64,000 nt of DNA from Rhizobium tumorigenes (lineage in GTDB: Bacteria > Pseudomonadota > Alphaproteobacteria > Rhizobiales > Rhizobiaceae). Where the stretch lies: NCBI RefSeq assembly GCF_003240565.2, contig NZ_CP117255.1, forward strand, positions 2,958,501 through 3,022,500. The letters are read 5' to 3'. Below are positions 56,809 through 64,000 of the stretch, in pieces (position 1 is the stretch's first letter; the number at the start of each line of letters is the position of its first letter). Below the pieces are notes generated by a model. It saw nothing but the letters and a program-made list of their open reading frames with translations, ran no database searches and had not been told where the DNA came from. The position numbers and the translations under genes are program-made.

Positions 56809-57492
56809 TTACGGGATGATCTTGTAGCCGCCGTTTTCCGTTACCAGAATTTCGGCATTCGACGGATCGCGCTCGATCTTCTGGCGCAGGCGGTAGACGT
56901 GGGTTTCCAGCGTATGGGTGGTGACGCCGGAATTGTAGCCCCAGACCTCTTCGAGCAGGATATCACGGGTGACCACCTTCTGGTCGGCGCGGTAGAGGTA
57001 GCGGATGATTGCCGCTTCCTTTTCAGTGAGCCGGATCTTCTGCCCGTCTTCCGTGGTCAGCAGCTTCTGGCTCGGCTTGAACAGATAGCGGCCGACCGTG
57101 AAGGTCGCATCCTCGCTCTGCTCGTGCTGGCGCAGCTGCGCGCGGACACGGGCGAGAAGCACCGCGAAGCGGAACGGCTTGGTAACATAATCGTTTGCAC
57201 CGGCTTCGAGACCCAGGATCGTGTCCGAGTCCGTGTCGTGGCCGGTCAGCATGATGATCGGTGGCTTGAAGCCGCCCTTGCGCAGCAGCTTGACGGCCTC
57301 GCGGCCATCCATGTCCGGCAAACCGACATCCATGATCAGCAGGTCAACGGCCGTGGCGCGGGCCGTGGCTATGCCCTTGCCGGCATTGGCTTCCTGCAGG
57401 ACGGTGAATTCCTCGTAAAGCGACAATTGTTCGACCAGCATCTCGCGCAGATCGGTGTCATCGTCCACCAGTAGAATGGTGCGTGCGGTCAT
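56809..57492 (-). CDS. cenR: OmpR-family response regulator, CenR-like
   Basis: The 227-residue protein has a receiver domain with acidic pocket DDD at 10-12, phosphorylation site Asp55 (LLIMDVGLPDMDG), Thr in MLTGHD and Lys in VTKPFR, and a C-terminal OmpR winged helix (RLTEKEAAIIRYLYRADQKVVTRDILLEEVWGYN, THTLETHVYRLRQKIE). The overall sequence resembles CenR, the essential envelope regulator of Caulobacter, Brucella and rhizobia. Its kinase CenK is not adjacent. The gene name rests on resemblance; the family is certain. Confidence 0.78.
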   Translation of the reverse strand: MTARTILLVDDDTDLREMLVEQLSLYEEFTVLQEANAGKGIATARATAVDLLIMDVGLPDMDGREAVKLLRKGGFKPPIIMLTGHDTDSDTILGLEAGANDYVTKPFRFAVLLARVRAQLRQHEQSEDATFTVGRYLFKPSQKLLTTEDGQKIRLTEKEAAIIRYLYRADQKVVTRDILLEEVWGYNSGVTTHTLETHVYRLRQKIERDPSNAEILVTENGGYKIIP

Positions 57493-57646
57493 ACGGCTCT
57501 CGTCCTTGTGTGGTTCGATCCGATTAAAGGCTTACGCCAAATTGCGTTTTTGGCAAGCGAAGGCACGCTTGCCGCTTGGTCGTCCCCTTGAAACTGCTAG
57601 AGTTTCATCAATGGAGCGAGCAGGCGAGAGAGAACACTTGAGAAAG

Positions 57647-58195
57647 ATGGGCAAAGCAAGGCAGCAGCCAGTTACACGCCGAACGATCATCACGGTTCGC
57701 CCCGCACCGGGAAACCGCAGCCGCGCGCTTGTCGCCTTCGACGGGGTCGTCGTGCCGGCCGCAATCGGACGAAACGGCAGGACCGTGCGCAAACGCGAGG
57801 GTGACGGCGCCACGCCGATCGCGTCGATGCGGCTTCTCTCGGGCTTCATGCGAGGCGACCGCCTCCTGACGCCGGCGACGATGCTTGCCATGCGCCGTAT
57901 CCGGCCGGGCATGCTGTGGTGCGACGATCCAGGCCACGCCAGCTACAACACGCTGGTCAAGGCACCCTTTCGCGCCGGTCACGAGGAGATGATGCGCGAT
58001 GACGGGGTGTATGACATCTGCCTCGTGCTCGACTGGAATATTTCAGTGCGGCAGCGCAATCGCGGCTCGGCGGTCTTCTTTCACCTGATCCGCCCGGGTT
58101 TCGAGCCGACAGCCGGCTGTATTGCCGTCAGCCTGCCCCACATGCGCCGCTTGCTCTCCCATGTCGGCAAGGGCAGCATCGTCCGCGTGCTTTAG
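57647..58195 (+). CDS. L,D-transpeptidase family protein (YkuD domain)
   Basis: The last 130 residues contain FFHLIRPGFEPTAGCIAVS, the H-x(n)-GC active site of YkuD transpeptidases, and GRNGRTVRKREGDGATPIA near the start. They form 3-3 cross-links or attach lipoproteins to peptidoglycan. ATG 57647 (GAGAAAG before it) gives 182 residues; ATG 57611 or TTG 57638 are alternatives. No signal peptide is seen with these starts, which is odd for a periplasmic enzyme. It is divergent from the CenR-like gene. Confidence 0.85.
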   Translation: MGKARQQPVTRRTIITVRPAPGNRSRALVAFDGVVVPAAIGRNGRTVRKREGDGATPIASMRLLSGFMRGDRLLTPATMLAMRRIRPGMLWCDDPGHASYNTLVKAPFRAGHEEMMRDDGVYDICLVLDWNISVRQRNRGSAVFFHLIRPGFEPTAGCIAVSLPHMRRLLSHVGKGSIVRVL

Positions 58196-58340
58196 CCACC
58201 GCTCTTCGGGAGGGGTGATAAACGCCGGACGCGACCTATATGAGAGGCGTCGGCCTTTGAGCCGGCGGGGCTAGGCGCCGGACCGCAGTCGGTTCGCTCC
58301 GCCCCGCATTCCGATTGACCGTCATTTCCGGAGAGACAGT

Positions 58341-59171
58341 GTGACCGATCAAACCCGCATCACGTTTAACGACGGCCGTTCCATTCCGCAGGTCGGCCTC
58401 GGCGTCTGGCAGACGCCGAACGAGACAGCCGCACCGGCCGTGCGCGCCGCAATCGAGGCCGGCTACCGTCATATCGACACCGCCGCCATCTACGGCAACG
58501 AAGAAGGCGTCGGCGAGGGCATCCGCTCCTCCGGTGTCGAACGCAAGAATATCTTCCTCACCACCAAGCTCTGGAACGACGCACAGGGCTTCGACAGCAC
58601 GCTGAAGGCCTTCGACGAAAGCCTGAAGCGCCTCGGCACCGACTATGTCGACCTCTACCTCATCCATTGGCCGGCACCATCCAAGGACCGGTATCTCGAC
58701 ACCTGGAAGGCATTCGTCCAGCTGCACAGCGAAGGCCGGGCAAAATCGATCGGCGTATCCAACTTTGCTGCCGAGCACCTGAACCGCATCATCGGCGAGA
58801 CCGGCGTCACGCCTGTTCTCAACCAGATCGAACTGCATCCGGATTTCCAGCAGCGGGCGCTGCACGAGACCCATGATGCACTCGGCATCAAGACCCAGTC
58901 CTGGAGCCCGCTCGGCCAGGGCAAGCTGCTCGATAACGCCGTGATCGGAAAGATCGCCGGCAAGTACGGTCGCACGCCGGCGCAAGTGATCATTCGCTGG
59001 CACATCGACGCTGGCCTGATCGTCATTCCGAAGTCGGTCACCCCGAGCCGCATCGCCGAGAACTTCAAGGTATTCGACTTCAAGCTCGATGCCGATGACC
59101 TGAAGCAGATCGACACGCTCGACACCCCCGGCGGCCGCATCGGTCCGGATCCGGTCACCGCGACGTTCTGA
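58341..59171 (+). CDS. Aldo/keto reductase (2,5-diketo-D-gluconate reductase type)
   Basis: The 276-residue protein starts at GTG 58341 (GGAGAGACAGT upstream). The AKR tetrad is visible: Asp46 (HIDTAAIYGNEEG), Tyr51, Lys76 (LTTKLWN) and His109 (YLIHWP). NADPH-binding elements are IPKSVTPSRIAENFKVFDF. It belongs to the AKR5-like Dkg group, which reduces diketogluconate and small carbonyls such as methylglyoxal. The gene stands alone. Confidence 0.93.
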   Translation: MTDQTRITFNDGRSIPQVGLGVWQTPNETAAPAVRAAIEAGYRHIDTAAIYGNEEGVGEGIRSSGVERKNIFLTTKLWNDAQGFDSTLKAFDESLKRLGTDYVDLYLIHWPAPSKDRYLDTWKAFVQLHSEGRAKSIGVSNFAAEHLNRIIGETGVTPVLNQIELHPDFQQRALHETHDALGIKTQSWSPLGQGKLLDNAVIGKIAGKYGRTPAQVIIRWHIDAGLIVIPKSVTPSRIAENFKVFDFKLDADDLKQIDTLDTPGGRIGPDPVTATF

Positions 59172-59267
59172 TCTCGCCTTCGCGCAAAATTTCCCGCTCC
59201 CGTCTGGCCTGCCGGCCGGGAGTGGGATAGGCATCTGGCATCGAACCCGTGACCCCGAGGGCCGCCC

Positions 59268-59807
59268 TTGAGCTTCCTGCATGATGCCTGGTCGTCGATC
59301 CAGCCTTTCCTACACGAATACGGCCTGTTGACCCTCTTCCTGATCATCTACTTCGAATCGCTCGGCGCACCGCTTCCCGGCGAGAGCGCCCTCGTCAGCG
59401 CATCGCTGCTCGCATCCCGAGGCGAGTTGAACATCGTCAGCGTCTTTTTTGTCGTCTGGGTCGCGGCCGTCGCCGGCGATTTCACCGGCTACCTGATCGG
59501 CCATTACGGCGGAAGGCCGCTACTGGAAAAGCATGGCTGGATGGTCCGGTTGACACCGGAACGGCTGCACAAGTTCGAGGAGATATTCCGGGTTCGCGGT
59601 CCGATCATCGTCGTCACCGCGCGTTTCTTCATTCTCCTGCGGCAGCTGAACGGCCTGATTGCTGGTTCCATGGGCATGCCGTGGGCCCGCTTCCTCACCG
59701 CCAACATCATCGGCGCCGCACTCTGGACCGCCGTATGGGGCCTCGGCCCATACTTCTTCGGCGATTTCGTAGGCCGAGGGTTTACAGCACTGCGCTCGCT
59801 ATTCTGA
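59268..59807 (+). CDS. DedA family membrane protein
   Basis: TTG 59268 is the best start (GAGGGCCGCC before it), giving 179 residues. The protein contains FESLGAPLPGESALVSASLLA, GDFTGYLIGHYGGRPLLEKHG and ARFFILLRQLNGLIAGSMGMPWARF, the conserved DedA/SNARE-associated sequence. DedA proteins are needed for membrane potential and flip undecaprenyl phosphate or phospholipids. The final segment is a helix (ALWTAVWGLGPYFFG). Identity is secure; substrate is not. Confidence 0.9.
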   Translation: MSFLHDAWSSIQPFLHEYGLLTLFLIIYFESLGAPLPGESALVSASLLASRGELNIVSVFFVVWVAAVAGDFTGYLIGHYGGRPLLEKHGWMVRLTPERLHKFEEIFRVRGPIIVVTARFFILLRQLNGLIAGSMGMPWARFLTANIIGAALWTAVWGLGPYFFGDFVGRGFTALRSLF

Positions 59808-59978
59808 TGGGGCATTCCTCTCACTGTGGCAGTCAGGATGGGCCGGTCTCAGTCGGATCCTGCGTCCCTCATCCTTGTACCCGCGAAGGCTGGAGGATGC
59901 GGGCTTGCTTGATTGCGGAGGGTTACGCGGATATGCAGGCAGGCACATCGTTTGTCTCAAATGTGCCAGGATAGAGCC

Positions 59979-60215
59979 ATGAAGCCCATTTTCGTTCAGC
60001 TGCAATGCGCCCCCGGCAAGACCTACGAGGTCGCCGATGCCATCTACCAGACGGAACTCGTCTCCGAGCTCTATTCGACCAGCGGCGACTACGACCTCCT
60101 GATGAAGGTCTATGTCGGCGAGGACCAGGACATCGGCAAATTCATCAACGACACCATCGCCAACATCCCGGGCATCGTCCGCTCGCTGACGACGCTGACC
60201 TTCCGGGCCTTCTGA
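59979..60215 (+). CDS. Stand-alone AsnC/Lrp ligand-binding (RAM) domain protein
   Basis: The start is ATG 59979, giving 78 residues without a DNA-binding part: FVQLQCAPGKTYEVADAIY, ELVSELYSTSGDYDLLMKVYV and PGIVRSLTTLTFRAF, the RAM fold of Lrp/AsnC proteins. Such solo domains form dimers or octamers and may bind amino acids or co-assemble with full-length regulators. No partner lies nearby. The stop is 150 bases before the glycosyltransferase. Confidence 0.9.
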   Translation: MKPIFVQLQCAPGKTYEVADAIYQTELVSELYSTSGDYDLLMKVYVGEDQDIGKFINDTIANIPGIVRSLTTLTFRAF

Positions 60216-60363
60216 CAACGCGCACAATCCGCCCATACCAAGCATGCCTTACCTCAGGGTCGCATTAACCCTTTCCCGCCGTATCCGCCGGTGACGGAGG
60301 CAATTTAGCGTTTCCTTAACTGGCGCGGTGATTTGCTGACCCCAGACAGACACGACGCGTGTC

Positions 60364-61599
60364 ATGCCGGAGATCGAACTTTGGCGCGAGGGTGGACCGA
60401 TGACATTGGCGCAGGCGCATGGCCGCGATTTCAACATTCCGGACGAACGACGACCCCTGATCGTCCATGTGGTACGCGCGTTCCTGCCTGACAGCGAAGG
60501 CACGGACGCCGTCGCCACCCTTTGCCGCCAGCTGTCGCGCCGCTACCGCATCCGCGTCGTCACCTGCCAGAACCCGGCTTCCGACATAGCCGGCAACCGG
60601 GCGACGCGGGACATGATAGACGGTCTCGATATCGTGCGAATTCCCGGTCCCGGCAACAACGTCTATCCGGCGGCGCTCGAGGTCTTCAAGCATATCGCCG
60701 ATGCCGACCTGGTCCATGTCCACGGGGTCGATTTCTGCTTCGATGCTCTGGCCTGGGGCCGGTTTCTACATCGGCGACCGCTTGTCGCGACCATCAGCGA
60801 CAACTTCCTGCAGGAAAGCCGGCACGCAGAGATGAAGAAGCTGTGGTTTAGCCTCGTGACGCGCCGCTCCTGCAAAGCCTATAGTTGCATTGCCTGCAGC
60901 AGCGAGCCGGACCACCGGCTTTTCGACACCATCGTCGGCAACCGCGCCACGTCGATCGGCAGCGGCGCCGACGTCGCGAAGTTCGCCAACTGCGCCGCTC
61001 TCGATGCCCGTCGCCGGATCGTCACCATCGGCGGGCTGTCTTCGGAAGCCCGGCTCGACCGGCTGCTCGATGTGATGCAGGTGCTCGCCCCGCGCCATCC
61101 AGACTGGCATCTCGACATCATCGGCACGCCCTCCGGTCTTGATGGCCAGACGCTCAACGCTGACATCCGGTCGCGTGGCCTGTCGCGGCATGTCTCGCTG
61201 CAGGTCTCGGACGACCATTGTACCATCCGAAACACGATTGCCCGCGCCTCGCTTTTTGCATCGGCCTCGGACAGCGCCGGCTCGAGGCTTGCCGTCATCG
61301 AGGCCATGAGCGCCGGGCTTCTGCCCGTGCTCGACAGCAACGACGCCTTCCGGGCACTCGCCAGAACCCATCCGGCGCTAATGCTAACCGATTTTTCCGG
61401 GGCGCAGCGGTCGGCAAAAGCCCTCGAAGCCGCCTTTGCGCGCCTTGTGGCGCAGGGAACAGGCATTCGCGAAGAACTGCTCGGCATCTCCCGCAGCTAC
61501 GCCTGGGACAAGGTCGCCGAGCGCTACGGTGCGCTGTATGACAATGTGCTGCCAGACCCTGAACGTGTGCGGATACACCTCTACGGCGAACTCGCCTGA
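60364..61599 (+). CDS. Glycosyltransferase, GT4-like
   Basis: The 411-residue protein has a GT-B layout: an N-terminal acceptor-binding half (VVRAFLPDSEGTDAVATLCRQLSRRYRIRVVTCQ, LVHVHGVDFCFDALAWG) and a C-terminal nucleotide-sugar half (SIGSGADVAKF, RRIVTIGGLSSEARLDRLLDV, SASDSAGSRLAVIEAMSAGLLPVL), the last being the E-x7-E region with Asp/Ser in place of the first glutamate. It has no membrane segment and likely builds a surface polysaccharide. ATG 60400 with GAGGGTGG before it is an alternative start. It converges with the GH2 gene. Confidence 0.85.
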   Translation: MPEIELWREGGPMTLAQAHGRDFNIPDERRPLIVHVVRAFLPDSEGTDAVATLCRQLSRRYRIRVVTCQNPASDIAGNRATRDMIDGLDIVRIPGPGNNVYPAALEVFKHIADADLVHVHGVDFCFDALAWGRFLHRRPLVATISDNFLQESRHAEMKKLWFSLVTRRSCKAYSCIACSSEPDHRLFDTIVGNRATSIGSGADVAKFANCAALDARRRIVTIGGLSSEARLDRLLDVMQVLAPRHPDWHLDIIGTPSGLDGQTLNADIRSRGLSRHVSLQVSDDHCTIRNTIARASLFASASDSAGSRLAVIEAMSAGLLPVLDSNDAFRALARTHPALMLTDFSGAQRSAKALEAAFARLVAQGTGIREELLGISRSYAWDKVAERYGALYDNVLPDPERVRIHLYGELA

Positions 61600-61638
61600 C
61601 GCACAGTAGCCACGCCATCGCGGCGCCGCTCTCTTACG

Positions 61639-64000
61639 TCATATTGAGACGATATGCCGGCTGCTGACGGTGCCGATCCGCACGGCCGGCGGTCTATCCA
61701 CCACTCCGGCATCCCTCGGGATGAGCTTGACGCGACGTGGCGCTCCCGGCGCGAGGTGAAACCAGTCGTCCTCGGCCCTGAAACCCTCCGCCTCGATATG
61801 GACGGACTGGGCGAGCCGCTCGCAGTCGAGATCGACGAACCACGCGCCATCCTCGAAGACGACAGCAGCAACGATACCGGGCGCGTGAAAGGCCCGAGCC
61901 CTGCCGAGCGGGAAGTGAAAGGCCTCGGCCTGGATCGCACCTGGTATCTGCGGGTCCGATACCAGCGACCGCAGGCGGGCAACGGTGACATCGTGCGACG
62001 GCGGTCCGAAACGGAAGGCATACGTGGTGTCGAAGAAGGCGCCGAACAGATCGGTGCAGGCGATTTCCTGGCTGGAGCGCGCATCGAGCGTCAGTTCGCG
62101 CCGGCCGCTGACGACAACCTGCCGTCCGTCCCGCAGGGCCGAAACCTCGAGCTCGAGTGCAAGCGGCGCAGCGGTCTCGTTGATGACATGCACGGCAAGC
62201 CCGTTGGTACCCTCGTCGGTCATCAGCACCTGCACCGGCCGGAAGGCACGGCGCATCGCATACCAGACCGGCTTTGGCTCGCCTGTCGAATCGATCACCC
62301 CCCAGCCGGGGCCGGGCAGGAGGTCCTGCAGCGTCCAGACCAGCGCGCCACTGCAGCTCGAGCCCGTGCGCCGCCACTCGCCATAGGTCGCCTCCACCAC
62401 CTCGCCGGTGGTGGCGCGCGAAAGGTCGAGATAGACATTGGGGTCCTCGCGGCGCAATTGGGCCGGATCGAAACCGTAGAGTTCCCGCAGATAGTGATCG
62501 CGGACATCCTCGAAATCCCAGGACGCACTGCGGTCACGCGGCACGCGGCCCTTCCATTGCGGGCTGTGGACGGCGGGAGCCGGCAGATGCGCATCGAGCG
62601 TGCGTTGCTGCGGCACATGGGCGAAGGCGAGGCTTTCGGCTGCAAAACGGACATTGGCGCGACGGGCATCGTCGAGCGGCCTTAGATAGGCGCCGACGCC
62701 ATAGTAATGGGTAGCGCCTGTATCGGGCGAAAATGGCATGGCCCCGCCGACGGGTGAGTTGGCGACATAGGGCACGTCCGGGCGCCTTGCCTCGGCGACC
62801 GCAGGCAGGATCTCTTCCGTCACCGGGTTTAGCCAGAACCGCTCGGGCAGCCCCATCATCGCCGCCTGCTGGTACATTTCGCTGCCGCCGCAGATGACGG
62901 CCAGCGACGGCGACAAGCTGATGGCGTCGAGAAATCCGACGGCCTCCCTCTCGACATGCGCGTGAAATGTCTTGTCGGTTTTAGGATAATCGAAATTGGC
63001 AAACATCATGTCCTGCCAGACGAGAATGCCGAGCTCGTCGCAGAGCCTGAAGAACTCGGGCGTTTCGTAGGCCATCGTGCCGCCGATCCGCACCATGTTC
63101 ATGCCGGCCTCTGCCGCCAGCCGCAGCCACGGCTCATAGGCAGCACGGTCGCCGGGCAGCCGGACGATATCGGCGCTGGTCCAGACCGCACCCCGGCAAA
63201 AAATGCGCGCGCCATTGACGACGAGGGCGAAATCCCGGCCATCGGCACCGCGATCGACTGCAATGCGGCGAAATCCAGTACGGCCGGCGGCGTGGACGAC
63301 ACCGTCGATGACGAGGGCAACGTCGTGGAGATCTTGCGTCCCATGGCTGTTGGGCCACCACGGAGGCACTGCGGGGATCATCAGAGTCGCTGCCCAATGG
63401 CCAGCGCCATCGCTTGCGAGGCTCTGCTCGACCCCGGCGCAGGAAAGCACGATGGCGCCGGCCTTGCCCTCGAGCAACAGGGAAACATGCAGCCGCCCCT
63501 CGCCGCTCTCGCTGAGTTCCGTCCGCAGGAAGAGATCGCGGCCAACGACGGGGCCATACCGCAGCAGCGATATCGGCCGCCAGGGGCCAACGGCATGGAT
63601 CTCGGGGCACCAGCCCGGCATATGGCCGAGCAACGTCGTGCGGACCGTTCGCAGCCCCTGCGGCACGATCATTTGCGGCCGCCAACGAGCGCGCGGACCG
63701 GGCTCTGCAAGCCTTGGCGCCAGCGCCCGAAAACATAGGCTCAGTTCGTCGCCGCCGAGCAAGGTCACCGGTAGGTCATGGCTTTCGAACATGCTCTCGC
63801 TGGCAAGAAGCATGATGCCGTTGAGAAAGACCTCGCAGAGTGTCGCAAGACCGGAAAGGCGAAGAACGGCATCGCCAGGCGCTGCGTCGACCAGCCGGCA
63901 GAAATACCAGGCGTCGCGATCGTTCAGCGGTGCCGGATGCTCTCGGTCGAACAGGCCCGCCTTCTCCAGCGCTTCTGCGACGGTGCCGGGCACCATGGCC
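61639..64000 (-). CDS. GH2 beta-mannosidase-like glycosidase, 5' end beyond the window
   Basis: The frame stays open to the right edge; the first visible residues (AMVPGTVAEALEKAG) normally lie about 15-30 residues inside the protein, so the start is outside. The visible 787 residues show the GH2 sugar-binding domain, immunoglobulin-like domain and TIM barrel (ARIFCRGAVWTSADIVRLPG, GMNMVRIGGTMAYETPEFFRLCDELGILVWQDMMFANFDYP). The acid/base glutamate is probably in ICGGSEM, where most mannosidases have GNNE, and the nucleophile in FAAESLAF. A mannosidase-like activity is inferred. Confidence 0.87.
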   Translation of the reverse strand, partial: AMVPGTVAEALEKAGLFDREHPAPLNDRDAWYFCRLVDAAPGDAVLRLSGLATLCEVFLNGIMLLASESMFESHDLPVTLLGGDELSLCFRALAPRLAEPGPRARWRPQMIVPQGLRTVRTTLLGHMPGWCPEIHAVGPWRPISLLRYGPVVGRDLFLRTELSESGEGRLHVSLLLEGKAGAIVLSCAGVEQSLASDGAGHWAATLMIPAVPPWWPNSHGTQDLHDVALVIDGVVHAAGRTGFRRIAVDRGADGRDFALVVNGARIFCRGAVWTSADIVRLPGDRAAYEPWLRLAAEAGMNMVRIGGTMAYETPEFFRLCDELGILVWQDMMFANFDYPKTDKTFHAHVEREAVGFLDAISLSPSLAVICGGSEMYQQAAMMGLPERFWLNPVTEEILPAVAEARRPDVPYVANSPVGGAMPFSPDTGATHYYGVGAYLRPLDDARRANVRFAAESLAFAHVPQQRTLDAHLPAPAVHSPQWKGRVPRDRSASWDFEDVRDHYLRELYGFDPAQLRREDPNVYLDLSRATTGEVVEATYGEWRRTGSSCSGALVWTLQDLLPGPGWGVIDSTGEPKPVWYAMRRAFRPVQVLMTDEGTNGLAVHVINETAAPLALELEVSALRDGRQVVVSGRRELTLDARSSQEIACTDLFGAFFDTTYAFRFGPPSHDVTVARLRSLVSDPQIPGAIQAEAFHFPLGRARAFHAPGIVAAVVFEDGAWFVDLDCERLAQSVHIEAEGFRAEDDWFHLAPGAPRRVKLIPRDAGVVDRPPAVRIGTVSSRHIVSI

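Overview
The window looks like a chromosomal segment of a Rhizobiales bacterium of the Rhizobium/Agrobacterium/Ensifer type. The reasons are a high G+C sequence, alphaproteobacterial gene orders (ffh - chorismate mutase - rpsP - rimM - trmD - rplS - leuC; dapF-mtaB-ftsY-ispZ; ccmABCDG beside acnA), Rhizobiales-specific families (DUF2585, DUF2794), a candidate CtrA box, a probable ybhL-leader RNA, and several families of rhizobial intergenic palindromes. The species cannot be fixed from the sequence alone. Almost everything is core housekeeping. The accessory-looking parts are 6.8-11.6 kb, 33.9-34.9 kb and 43.3-44.7 kb.

Layout. 0-6.8 kb: YkvA-like protein (cut by the window edge), pterin dehydratase, low-molecular-weight phosphatase, RNA 2',3'-cyclic phosphodiesterase, a GDSL esterase divergent from a YbbA/YbbP-like ABC exporter, then a Bax-inhibitor-1 protein behind a structured leader. 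6.8-11.1 kb: a reverse-strand accessory cassette with an AraC-type regulator, two proteins that resemble or may resemble rhizosphere protein RhiA, a secreted unknown and another unknown. 11.6-16 kb: DUF2794, DUF1223 and aconitase. 16-19.4 kb: cytochrome c maturation genes ccmA-B-C-D-G, with a mosaic palindromic repeat splitting ccmA from ccmB. 19.6-24.7 kb (reverse): dapF-mtaB-ftsY-ispZ-DUF2585. A copy of the same mosaic repeat lies inside ftsY and is translated in frame.

24.8-33.8 kb: a solo GIY-YIG protein among palindromic repeats, then the translation cluster from ffh to rplS, an amino-acid ABC importer without its ATPase, and leuC. 33.8-34.9 kb is a gene-free stretch of repeats, a CA/CT-rich tract and a foldable G+C-rich segment. 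34.9-43.1 kb: a probable pipecolate/lysine catabolic pair, a GH144/Glycoamylase-like protein, a YciF-like ferritin-fold protein, NAD synthetase and an IclR regulator. 43.3-44.7 kb: a visibly A+T-richer island with two orphan genes next to tRNA-Gly.

45-64 kb: a quality-control run (Ala-tRNA(Pro) editing, thioredoxin-TPR chaperone, LON-domain protein, Trm112-like protein), a ubiquinone-type hydroxylase divergent from acyl-CoA thioesterase II, glnK-amtB with a sigma-54-like promoter, ftsK, lolA, exonuclease III, a cyclic-nucleotide-domain protein with a CenR-like response regulator, an L,D-transpeptidase, an aldo/keto reductase, a DedA protein, a stand-alone AsnC ligand domain, a glycosyltransferase and a GH2 glycosidase cut by the right edge.
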